Origin: Triparma columacea | Lineage: Eukaryota; Sar; Bolidophyceae; Parmales; Triparmaceae | Assembly: GCA_030267965.1 (NCBI GenBank) | Contig: BRYA01000005.1 | Location: forward strand, 1 to 61,488 | Length of the DNA stretch: 61,488 nt | Direction of reading: 5' to 3' | Part shown: positions 22,459 to 32,397 of the stretch, one piece after another | How the letters are laid out: each line of letters begins with the position of its first letter | Numbering within the stretch: position 1 is the first letter of the stretch | Notes under the pieces: model-generated | What the model saw: only the letters and a program-made list of their open reading frames with translations | Database searches by the model: none | What the model was told of the DNA's origin: nothing | Program-made: the position numbers and the translations under genes

Positions 22459-25400
22459 ATGTTGTCTTGGATGAGGGGTAAGAAGAAAGCCCCGAAGCCT
22501 AAGCCTCCTCCTCCGCCTGATGTGTTGAGCAAGGCTATGGCTTCTGTCGACCTTGAGACTTTGGCCAGAAGGCACAGGAGGAGGCACCTGGCGAGGAAGT
22601 ACGGCGTAAGGTGGCTTGACTTTGCTGGTATATCATCCTCAATCAATGCGAGGAGGGGGGCGACTGAGTATAGGGTTGGGGTGGAGTACCACAAGAGCAA
22701 GGCCTACTCAAAGTTGCCGCTTGGTGTGGCTGGGGGCAGTCCTCGGAGGTCAAAGGTGAGTTGCTTCGCTGCCATCACTGGAGCTCCGTTTTCTGGGCTG
22801 ACCCTCCCTCCCGCGCACGCGCCCTCCCCTCCCCTCTCCCCTCCCAGGCCGCCACAACCCTAACCACCAACACTACCCCGCACAATGATTTCAAGCACAT
22901 ACAGATGCTGTCTGCATTTCACGCTCTCCTAAAGACCTCAAAGAACAGGCAGGCGGAGAAGGCCGCGCTCAGAGTCGCCCAAGACCACAAGGAAAGGAAG
23001 GCCCTGACGGACGGCTTCAACGAAATGTTCACGAACAAGGTCAAGGTGAGCATGGTCAAGAAGGGAAGAAAGAGCGTCGCATTTACGCACTGCACCCCCC
23101 CCACTCTTTGACTCGCTCCTGCTGCCCTTCCATCGTCGTTTCGCTCCTCATCCGCTCCTCGCTTCGCTCCTTGCAGCGGCAAAAAGCCGCCATCCAGAGC
23201 GAGCTGAACTCCAAGGTTGCCGACAGGCTACGGTACGAGCACCTCACGAAGAGGCTAATCTCCCGCCTGCGCGCCAACGCCGCCCGCTCCAACGAGGCTG
23301 CCCTTTTTAATGCCAAGGCTGACGCTTTCTTCTCCGGGTCCGCGAAGAGGCGGGTCGTCAAGACTTTCAAACTCAGGTACGCGCATCCGATACTTGCACT
23401 TCTAAACTTGACCCCAAATCACCCGAACACATCGTTTATAACCTACTAACGCAACACCCTCTGCGACTCGCTTTGTTCGCCGCCTTCGCTCTCCGCTTTC
23501 GTTCGTCGCAGGTACGCCGAGAAAAGGATGAGGGCAATGTGCGACCTCGCGGCCGACGCCTTCTGGAAGGTTCAGGCTGTCGGGAAGGCCTTCGAGAGGC
23601 TCAAGTCGCTCCGCTTGGAGAAAAAGTTGCTTGACAGGGCAGATGAGCTGAGGCGAAAGGTGCTGATGAAGAGGGGCTTGAGGAACTTCGGCCTCAGCTC
23701 GGCTGCTCGCAAGCAAAACCGCTCCGACGAGGACGTCCTCGCCAAATCCGCCGCCAAGTGTCGAATGTCCCTGGCCCTCCGTCGTATGAGCCGCAACGTC
23801 AAGCTCATCAAGCGCAACGGAGCGTCCAACGCCATCCTAGCCCGCCTCGCGGACGCCCACAGAAAGAAGAGGGCACTCCACACCTTCGTCAGGAGGGTCG
23901 CGATGGCAAGGGGGAGGAGAATATCGGCGGCTGTCGAGAGTGTCAGGTGGAAGGCCAAGTCGAGGATCGTTAGGGGGGCATTTTGCGGGTGGAGGGAGTT
24001 CGCCAGAGAGGAGGGCATCGTGAGGAGGCACCGGGAGTACTGGGGACAAAGGACGGCTCTTGCGAGGCTCAAGGAGGCCGTAGATGAGAGCAAGAGGATA
24101 AGGAGGAAGGAGAGACTAGCGAGGGGGTTTCACAGAGGTTGCGCCAAACTCAAGGCCTTCGTCGGCTGGAGGGCGGTCACGATCAAAATGTCAGATGAGA
24201 GGTTGGCGAACGAAATTGCTGACACTCACTTTACCCGGAAGGTCTTTAAGCTACTCCGAGGCGCTACTGAGGAGAGGAAGGCACAGAGGCAGAAGGGCTT
24301 CGGCAGGATGTGCAGGGCCTGGGACGGCTGGGTCAAGGTCGTGGAGGATCAAAAGGAGGTCCGCCGGAAGGAGGACGTGGCCATGGGCCATTGGCGGCTC
24401 AGGCTCAAGGCGAATGCTCTCCTTTCCATGCAAGGCTTTACCTCCGAGAGGAGGAAGATGAAGCGCAAAGAAGCGATTGCCAATTCCCTTTGGAGGAACA
24501 AGGTGAGATGAGGTGGTAGCGAGTGTAACCACGCCCTGTGCTGTATTCCTTACCCACTAATGCAACCCCCTTGACGACTCGCTTCGCTCGTTGCAGCTGC
24601 TCATCAAGGCGCTAGAGAGCTGGGAGCTCCGCACACAGGCCTCAAAGCAGCTCAAGGCCAAGCTCGAAACGGCGAAGGATTTCCACAATGAGAGCGTTTC
24701 TGCCCGCGCATTTCAGGAATGGGTGTCCTTCGTTAAGTTGACGATCAAGGAGAGAAAGAGGGAGAAGGCCAGGGACTCGCAGAGGCTCAGGGACGCCTTC
24801 GACGCCCTCAATACGGTCAGGGAGGGAAGGATCGAAAGGAGGGAGGTGGCGCGGAAATGGGGTGAGAGGAGGGTGGCAGCGCGAAAGTTCGACGTCCTCC
24901 ACGGCTTCGTCAGGGCCCTCGAGAAAGAAAGAGACGAATCTTTCGCCCGTAAGATCAAGCTCGCTGTGGTTGTGGAAAGGAGGATTGCGGGGGAAGCTTG
25001 GAGAAAGTGGAAGGAGGTTGTTGCATTTGGAGAGAAGGAACGCCTCGCCAAGGAGAAGGAACGCCTCGCCAAGGCCAGGGCCAAAATCAAGGCGCGAGAA
25101 CAGAATGCGATCGCAATCAATTTTGCCTGCAGCAACTTGCTCGAAAAGACCATCAGATTCTGGAGGTGGGAGACCAGGAAGCTCGCGGCTGAGAGGCAGA
25201 CGCAGGCCGAGAAGGTCATTGCCGAGGAACTCGAGTTCAGAAGGGACAGGGAGAGGGTGAGGGTGAAAGCTTGGGAGGAGCAGAAGGAGAGGGATGAGTT
25301 CATGAGGGAAAGGAGTGAGAAGAGGGAGAAGGGAGGGGGGGGGGAGGAGAGGAAGGAAGAGGCGGGGAGGTACAAGAAGGAAATGGCGACGAACATATCG

Positions 25401-26177
25401 GGCCTTCCTAAGTTCGAGCGCAGGAAGCTTCCGGGAGTTAGACGGCCCCTGGAGCTTCTTCTGTCTTCGTCGAGCAACACGGAGGGGGGGGGGGGAACAC
25501 CGGCCACCGACGCCGAGAAACCCAAGGAAATTCCAGAGTGGATCGTCGAGGAAATGAACAAAAAATGGAGGGTGGACTTCACGGGGCTAGAGAAGAGAAT
25601 AGTTAGCGTTAGAGGCGAGCTGGAACGGAGTCGAGAGGAGACGGATGCTGTGAAAGAGGAGATGGTTACGGTGGAGGAAATGAAGGAGGAGGTGAAGGAA
25701 GAGTTGAAGGAGGAGGAGGTGAAGGAGGAGGTGAAGGAGGAGGTGAAGGAGGAGGTGAAGGAGGAGTTGAAGGAGGAGGAGGAAGTTGTCGAGAGTGGGG
25801 TTGACTTAACCGCCACGACGGGCGGCACGGAAGATACAGATCGAGACGAAGGGGTGGGGGTTGGGGAAGACGACGTGGTGAATTTCTCGGGCCCCATCTT
25901 GGAGGAACCAACCATGCCGAGCGCAGAATTCTCGCCAGATAGTTCTCCGGCTTCTCCCGATTCTCCACAGCGATCTCACTTTGAATATGTCGATCCTGCC
26001 GACGCTGTTAGGAACAAGGTGGAGGCGATGGAAGCTGCCCTTCGACAGATTCTTTCCGACAAGCAAAAGATGAAGGCGCTCGGAGGCGAGGAGTACAAGC
26101 AGTGGAATATGAAAGTGAGGGAAAAGGTCGTGCAGATTCAAACAATTGTCGCCCAGATCGGGGGGGGGGCACTTTGA
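22459..26177 (+). CDS. Sfi1-like tryptophan-repeat coiled-coil protein
   Basis: Five exons, 22459-22755, 22848-23045, 23177-23376, 23512-24502 and 24597-26177 (1088 aa, frame kept throughout). Basic helices contain spaced aromatic-Trp steps: AFCGWREFAREE, AFVGWRAVTIK, AWDGWVKVVED, ALESWELRTQ, AFQEWVSFVKL and AWRKWKEVVAF. They resemble the centrin-binding repeats of Sfi1 (a centriole/basal-body scaffold). The C-terminal third is Glu/Lys-rich, with a (EEVKEEVKEE)n run at about 25676-25785, and ends in a helical segment. The likely role is a basal-body or cytoskeletal centrin scaffold, inferred from the repeat pattern alone. Three of its four introns end in GCTTCGCTC(C/G)TTGCAG-like sequence or the related TTCGTTCGTCGCAG. 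Confidence 0.72.
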
Positions 26178-26243
26178 TGTAATAATATACTGGCATTGTG
26201 TGATTGATTTATGGCAGAATCTATTTTTTGGTTTGGTAGGGTT

Positions 26244-27147
26244 TCACAAGTCCAGTCTTTGGTGTATTTCGATAGGACTAATCTCCGCGACTTTGCGAAA
26301 TATTTCACCCATTCCGCTATTATACCCGTTGTTTGCCCTATCCACGCACCACCCTGCATACTCTCGCTCGTGCTGCACCTGCACGCCATTGTAATCTGAA
26401 ACCCTCCCTGGCTGGGTGCCCTCAGTTGTCGTAGTGGTGAGAGCATTATTATCTGTCTCTGGGAGGTCGAAAAACATTGATATGATCACAAAACCGTGAT
26501 CGGACATGGTCGCCCCAGCAAGTTTCCCGTCAACGCACCGGACTTCACGCGCTTCCTGAGCAAGCGTGGTGTCCCTGCCGCCGTAAAAGGGCTGGTGAAA
26601 TGGTTTGTGCAGCGCCTCTTCATTCTCGCAAGGATTTCCGACAACTGCAAAATGATACTGTCTCGGTCCGTCGATTGTCGGGATGGTGAGAGTGTCGACC
26701 CGAATGAAGTCCTGTGTGTCACAGACACATGGCCAGCAGCAGTAGTGCATAGCGCCTGTTCTTTTGATATCCCCTCCGCTCACCAACGGCAGTGTCAACA
26801 GATAGCGATTGTAATCATTAGGGCGGACTGGGGAACCCGAAACAGCGCAGAAGCCTGAGAAGAACAGCTCAACTTGACTTGGTTGCATGCTTGCGGAATT
26901 GTTTAGGATGAAGGTTGACCAAAGGTGGGAAGCAGCATTGCGGTTGCCATACTTGAGGGGGGGGAATTGATTGTGTGAGTAACGTTATGTGGGAAAGGGG
27001 GGCGGAGGGCTGTGCGGGTGGTATTTCCTTGCTTACTTTAAAGATGTTGGAGTATTCAGCGTGCAAATCCTGAACTGTCTCGCCCTGCCACGAATGAGCG
27101 CAGCTTATCAAGAGTACGCAAAATGCGGTTATAATGATTAAGCGCAT
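26244..27147 (-). CDS. Secreted Cys-rich protein with a CCWPCVCD motif
   Basis: Two exons, 27147-27037 and 26951-26244 (272 aa; the acceptor is CTCAAG after a C-rich tract). MRLIIITAFCVLLISCAHSW is a signal peptide, which fixes the start. The mature part contains FFSGFCAVSGSPVRPNDYNRYLLTLPLV, then HYCCWPCVCDTQDFIRVDTLTI, NPCENEE, REVRCVDGKL and SDHGFVIISMFFDLPE. Many cysteines imply disulfides or metal binding. I cannot name the family. It diverges from the MerT/MerP-like gene with only 70 bp between start codons, so the two may be co-expressed. Confidence 0.7.
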
Positions 27148-27217
27148 TATTGGCGTTCTACGTTGGTGCTGGGGAAAAAGAATATAATGTGTCAGCAAAT
27201 GTGAAAAATTTGAGTGC
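27148..27217. promoter_or_regulatory. Very short divergent promoter
   Basis: Only 70 bp separate the ATG of the secreted CCWPCVCD protein (minus) and the ATG of the MerT/MerP-like protein (plus). Unless non-coding 5' exons exist, both promoters and 5' UTRs overlap here, which predicts coupled expression. Confidence 0.5.
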
Positions 27218-28237
27218 ATGCTTTGCACCTTTTGTGCTCTTCTTCTCGTCTCTTTCGCCCATACTCTCCTTATCCCGCCCTCAATTTGTGCCAATGTCCA
27301 TATGATGCATGTTATCACTTCTCACCGTGTAGTTAATGTTCGAAAACACCGAACCCCTGAGATCTCCAAATTCTCTTCAGCTTATTCGACCCTCTTGTCC
27401 GTAAGGGGGGGCAACGTTGAACTAAAGCCTAAATCTTCTCGTCTTCATCTTATATTCGACGAGGGTTTCGGTCTCAAGTTCGCGGTCTCCCTACTAATGA
27501 TAGGTGTGATAGCAAAGTTTCCCATAGTCCGCAGCCTCTTGTCTCATAATTACGAAGGTTTGAGGATGATCATGCTGGAGTCGGCCCAGAGGTGGAAGTG
27601 GTGGGGAGCCATTAGCCTGCTCGCATCGTCGTGCTGTGCGCTTCAGGTTGTTCTGAACTTTTTCTCTCTGGGATGTGCTGGCTTCAACACAGTTCTTGGA
27701 CCTCTTAGACCGCCTCTCCTTGCGATGGCGTTCGCTTTGCAGACGACGGCGTGGATGGAAATACGGGCGCAACCTTTGCTTTGGCGGAAGGTGAGCGAAG
27801 GGGGGAGGAGAGGAATACGGGGGAGGAATACCTTTTGATGATCTTTCAGCATTATGAAGCGTTAAACAAACACACGAACAAACCACTTCGGCGCTTCGGT
27901 TTCCTCCTCACAGACTTTGGTGGGCTCGCTCTTGACTATTACGTTGTCTCTGCTTCCAGAATGTTTGCACCTGCTGTCAAAATTCCGCTCTCGCCTCGCT
28001 TCCACTCCTTCCTCCTCCCCCGACTTAGTGTTCAACCTCAAGTCCTCGATAGGATGTTCTTCATGCGAGGTTAAAGTTCAGTCCACCGTGCTTTCACACC
28101 CGCTCGCCCTCTCCTGTGAGGTGAGCGAAGGTCTCGCCAGTGTGTATCTCAAACCTGATGCTTCTCCTGCAAACACAAGCGGGACTCGAGGGGAGCTATG
28201 TAGTCTGTTGAGCGCCGCCGGATTTGCACCAGAATGA
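27218..28237 (+). CDS. MerT/MerP-like membrane fusion protein
   Basis: Exons 27218-27790 and 27914-28237 (298 aa, phase-0 junction). MLCTFCALLLVSFAHTLLIPP is a signal peptide, possibly part of a plastid-type targeting sequence. Hydrophobic segments follow: LKFAVSLLMIGVIAKF, then WWGAISLLASSCCALQVVLNFFSLGCAGFNTVLGPLRPPLLAMAFAL. The second resembles the MerT mercuric transporter: vicinal Cys-Cys in the first helix, a Gly-rich turn and an LRP loop before the next helix. The C-terminal exon has a heavy-metal-associated-like fold start, SSIGCSSCEVKVQSTVLSHPLALSCEVSEGLASV, with the CxxC of MerP/HMA domains. A metal uptake or transfer role is therefore inferred. The alternative second-exon acceptor at 27849 reads a different frame that ends without the CxxC. 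Confidence 0.6.
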
Positions 28238-28298
28238 CGACGAGCACAATACAAATACATATTTATATTCAAACTGTAAATCAACCGAAAATGTAGCT

Positions 28299-30742
28299 TT
28301 ACTTTTTCCTTCGTGAGGCTGCCAAGTGCTTCCCAGGTGGAATAAACGGGCCCCTCGCATTTCCCTTCCCCGCCCCCTCCTTTCCCCTCCCCCCCTTATT
28401 CCCGTCAACCTTCCCCAGCGCTTTCCTCCCCCCTTCTTTCACCCCTAAGGCAACCTCCCTGCACATATCCGCCGCCTTCTCCCCGTAGATCGCCCTGTTA
28501 ACGCTGAGGAGGGCCGCCCTCATCTTCTCTATCGTCTCCTGCATGTCTGCGCAGTCGCGCCTCAGGACCGCGTTCTCTTTCCTGATGAGCTCAACGAGGT
28601 CCCGGTCCCTCCGGCCCTCTAGTTCCCTGAGCTTCTTGGCGAGCCCTATGGCCTCCGCCTCCACCTCTGCCAGCCGACCCCGAGATCCCTGCAGCTGCGC
28701 CTCCTTGAGTCTCCCCTCCTCTCCCGCCCTCTTCGCGCTCCTCACTGCGGCCTCGCATCTGCTCTCCGCCTCGTCCCTTTGTTCCAGCGCCCTCTTCACC
28801 ATGAGCCGAAGTTCCTCCACCTCCCTAACCGCCACTGCCGCCCCTTGGGCCATCGTCTCCCTGTCGCTCGCGTTCCTCGCGGCCTCCTGGGCCCTCTTCA
28901 TCGTGAGATCCTTGATGGTCCCCCTGGCCTTCTCGAGTCTCCTCCTCTCGTCCGCCAGGCCCTTCTCCAGAGCCATGACGTGCTCCTTGTGGAGCGTGGC
29001 CAACTGCTTGACGTCCCGGGCGGTGGACTTCTTGCTGCGCTCCATTTCGCTCTTTAGCTTCTCGAATTTGGCCTTCCACTTGGGGGAAAGGGTTAGTTTC
29101 TTTTCTTTTCGTTACGTTTCGTTGCATTGAGGTGACGTTAAGACAACTAAAATTGCCGTGCTCACCTTGTCCTCAATCTTGAACCTCTCCTCCCTCAATG
29201 CGTCCCCCGTTTCCTTCTCCTTCTCCGCTAGTGCCACCGCCTTCTCCATTACCAGCGTCTTCCTAAGTTGTTCCTCCCTGATGGCCAGCTCGCTGCTTAT
29301 CTGCAAGGTCGTCCTCTTCTCAATCTCCTTCTTCTCCCGAGCCCACCGATATCTCTCCCGAGTCAGCACCTCCTCCACTCCCTTGGTGGCCTCCACCACG
29401 GCTTCTTGCACTGCTGAGGCCTTCTGGACCTGCGTGCTCACGATGTCGGTGCTGAATTTATCAACCTGGTTCTTCAATTCCGCAACCTCCTCTCCATAGC
29501 TTAGCTTGGCCTTGGTCAGCTGCGACGAGCGAAGGAAGATGCGAAGGGGTTGCGTTCGCGGATTAGAATTGCGTGAAGATCGAAGCGAAGCGAAGCGAAG
29601 CGAAGCGAAGCGAAGCGAAGCGAGTCGCGAGAAGGTTGCACAAGAGCGCCCTCCGGTGTGCTCTTTCTTTCCCTACTTGTCCATCCTCACCTCCTTGACC
29701 TTCCTCTCCACGTTCTTTCTCCTCTCCTCCCCCTCCTCGGCCCTCCTCTCCATGTTTTTCTTGTTCTCCTCCAGCTCCTTCTTCTCCCTCTCCAACCTCT
29801 CCCTCTCCTCCTTGTAGCTGTCTGTCATATCCCTCAAGGACTTCCTCATCGCCTCCAAGTCAGCTGCCGTAGCAGCGGCCTGCTGAGCTGAAGATACGAG
29901 TTGTGTAATTGGTACGGTCACCGATGTAGCCGGGGAAACATCGCGGCTGCCGGGGTTGTCGAGGAGGGAGAGGGTTGAATGGTTCAGGTTCTGGTGCTGC
30001 GAGGCGGAGGGACGCGAGGGAGAAGAGTTGCTCGATTTGGGTAAAGGAGGCAGCCCCCCTTTGTCCAGAGCGTCGATCTCGCTCATGTACTTCCGTAGTA
30101 CTTCCTCTGTGTCGTCTCTCTCCTTAGCTTGGGGAGGGGGGGCAGGGGGCTGCGGATGAGCGCGAGAGAGTGAAATGAATTGCGAGAGAAACGGGTAAGT
30201 ATAATGGACGGGAAATGACTTGTTAGTGTTAGCCGCGACCAAACAGGCCACCTCACCTTCTCCGAAAACTCGTTGTCCAAGCTGGTGCTGGCAAGGAGCG
30301 CGTCTATGTCTAGCTTCCCGCTTTTCTCCCCCGGCAGCATGTACCCCGCATCCCCCGCTTCGTCGTCCACCGATATGCTACTGTGCACGCTTGGGATCTC
30401 CGGGAGATCGGAAGCGCCGCCTTGGGTGACTGAGGAGAGGGCTTCAACCCACTGGGACGTTAGAGAATCGGAGGGAGTACGAAAGGGGAACTTTCGACCG
30501 TTTGTGAAGGTTATGTCAAAACCTGAGACGCCGTCTATCCACGGTGATACGCCTGTTGTCGAAGGGGAGGCAATGTCAATGGTTATTATGGAGCTCGGGT
30601 CAGGATGGGTTGGGGGTGCAGATACTCCAGTTGGATTGGGGTAGAGATGAAATATTCCATCGATGGTAAGCTTTCCAAGATATGGAGTCCATGTCTCAGA
30701 ATTGTCCTCGAGGGATTCCAGGAGAAACAAAGTGCTTTCCAT
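28299..30742 (-). CDS. PH-like domain and long coiled-coil protein
   Basis: Exons 30742-30257, 30122-29691, 29519-29166 and 29078-28299 (683 aa; every exon is a multiple of three). Residues 1-110 look like a PH domain: TLFLLESLEDNSETWTPYLGKLTIDGIFHLYPNP, ending FTNGRKFPFRTPSDSLTSQWVEALSSV with the usual C-terminal Trp helix. After a Ser-rich linker, the rest is continuous coiled coil (RDMTDSYKEERERLEREKKELEENKK through LRELEGRRDRDLVELIRKENAVLRRD). The tail is Lys/Gly-rich. This suggests a membrane-associated scaffold. The intron at 29520-29690 has an expanded (CGCTT)n tract. Acceptors after C-rich tracts are AAG. Confidence 0.75.
29579..29631 (-). repeat. Intronic (CGCTT)n pentanucleotide repeat
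   Basis: About eight tandem AAGCG units on the plus strand (CGCTT in the gene's direction), inside the intron 29520-29690 of the PH/coiled-coil gene. The unit matches the CGCTTCG motif seen near the 3' end of other introns here. Confidence 0.9.
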
Positions 30743-31175
30743 CGGGCAGGGGAGGTGGGGGGGGGGTTTGAAATTCAGTGGGATAGAGGGATGTTAGGGG
30801 TGTAAAGGGGGTGGATTTGGGGTGATGGGGTAGCCGGGGGGTTGATAGGGTGGAGAGGCGGTGGAAGAGGCAGTGTTTGAGATTTTGTAAAATCACTTCG
30901 GGGGTCGGGGGTGTTTTGGGCATTTTTGTTGGCACTTTTATCTTACTACTTTTCAGCCAGAGGACGAGACTTTTGTTGATTTAGCCATTTCTTGTGCTTC
31001 ATTACTTCATTCGTAGGTTTATTTAGATTATTTTTGACTCCCTAATCGTACATAAGGCTTAATAATTGCTTGGGCATCGACGAAAGGTTTCTGACTTTCA
31101 CTTTCTATAACCCCTCTCGAACCTAAGCCGCCCTGTTTACTACACACGGGAAGTTACTTGTGTGTTATTTGAGAC
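30743..31175. promoter_or_regulatory. Divergent intergenic region
   Basis: About 430 bp between divergent starts: G-rich next to the minus-strand gene, then AT-rich, then C/T-rich next to the WD-repeat gene. Frames open here are low-complexity Pro/Leu runs from the C-rich strand. No RNA gene or repeat recognised. Confidence 0.45.
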
Positions 31176-32279
31176 ATGTCAATGATGGTGCCAAAACCAC
31201 CACCTCCCTCCCCCTTCAACCTCTTCACAACCCTTCAGCCTCCAACCTCTCTACCAACCCTGTCCTCCCTCACACTCCACTACACGCCCGACTCGACCTA
31301 CCTACTCGCAACGACTCCTTCCTCTCTAATATCACTCTATAACCCTACAGTCCCTGACGCAAGTCACCCAATCCAGTGCTATGGCACCTACCAATCAGGT
31401 TGCCCAGTTGTAGATCTAGCAGTAAAGAAGGGGAACCAAGAGTTCGCGTCGACTGGGCTAAACGGGCCTTATCGTGACTGCACTGTCCTAATCCACGACG
31501 TCACGAAGTCAGGCTTCCCTCCCTCATCGATAAATACCAAGGCACTGAAGGAGAAGGACACGGGGGTTGGGGTCAGGAAGCTCAACAATACCAAGACCGG
31601 GCACACGCCGCCACAGGGTTTCCTGGAGGTTCCCGGGGTCGCCTGCCTGGAGTATGCCGAGGGGGGCGACGTGCTTTTCACGGGGGGCTACGACGGGAGA
31701 GTACTGGGGTGGGACTTACGGCAGAGGAACTCATTCGCGCTCGAGGTCTGCGGGGGGAACGGGGTCGCGGACGTCAAGTACTGGGACGGCAGGATCGTGG
31801 TGGGGAGGACGGAGGGGGATTTAGACGTGTATGATTGCAGGTACGAGAGGTGCTGCCTGGAGAAGCACGTGGTCCAGGGGAGGCCGGGGCTGAGCAAGGT
31901 GGAGATTCTAGGGGACCAGGGTTTGGCGGCGGCATACTATTTGGACGGCGTCGTGAGGATGGTGGACGTGGGGGGACGGGGGGGGGCGGAAGTTGGGGGG
32001 AGGGTAGTGGAACCTGCCATGGTTTATGAGGGGGAACACAAGGGGGAGACTCTGAGCCTTCTGGGGGCGTCCGTGGTGGACAGCGGGAGGTACTTGTTAG
32101 CGGGGAATGAGGGGGAGGGAGAGGGGGCGAGCGTGTACGACGTCAAGACTGGGGAGGGGAGGGGGAGGGTGGGGACAGGGAAGGGGAAGGCGTGTTGGGT
32201 GAAGACGGCGGGGGAGGGGAAGGAGGAGGTCGCGGTAGGGGGGTACGGGTGCAAGGGTACTGTATGGAGGTTGAGGTAA
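31176..32279 (+). CDS. Divergent WD40-repeat protein
   Basis: Single exon, 367 aa, starting MSMMVPKPPPPSPFN. Beta-propeller-like segments are visible: LHYTPDSTYLLATTPSSLISLYNP, ACLEYAEGGDVLFTGGYDGRVLGWDLRQRN (the best WD repeat, GYDGRVLGWDLR), VADVKYWDGRIVVGRTEGDLDVYDCR, LAAAYYLDGVVRMVDV and a final VAVGGYGCKGTVWRLR. This gives about six or seven blades. Such proteins are scaffolds; the complex it belongs to cannot be told. The 3' half is very G-rich (Gly/Glu codons), unlike its neighbours. Confidence 0.72.
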   Translation: MSMMVPKPPPPSPFNLFTTLQPPTSLPTLSSLTLHYTPDSTYLLATTPSSLISLYNPTVPDASHPIQCYGTYQSGCPVVDLAVKKGNQEFASTGLNGPYRDCTVLIHDVTKSGFPPSSINTKALKEKDTGVGVRKLNNTKTGHTPPQGFLEVPGVACLEYAEGGDVLFTGGYDGRVLGWDLRQRNSFALEVCGGNGVADVKYWDGRIVVGRTEGDLDVYDCRYERCCLEKHVVQGRPGLSKVEILGDQGLAAAYYLDGVVRMVDVGGRGGAEVGGRVVEPAMVYEGEHKGETLSLLGASVVDSGRYLLAGNEGEGEGASVYDVKTGEGRGRVGTGKGKACWVKTAGEGKEEVAVGGYGCKGTVWRLR

Positions 32280-32397
32280 TGCAAGGGTTTATATGTTTTG
32301 TGTATTTGAGAGAAAAAATGAGAAAAATGATTTTACATTCAGGAGAAAACAGAGTTTTGACCTACAAAATTCACCTGTTGAACACGTTAAATTCCCA

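Noticed and set aside
24713..25915. 400-aa Ser-rich minus-strand frame
   Set aside because: Antisense of the Glu/Lys-rich coding exon of the W-repeat protein; Ser/Phe runs mirror GAG/GAA codons.
27751..28074. Alternative second exon of the MerT/MerP-like gene from acceptor 27849
   Set aside because: It keeps frame but yields a short tail without domain features; the 27913 acceptor gives the CxxC domain.
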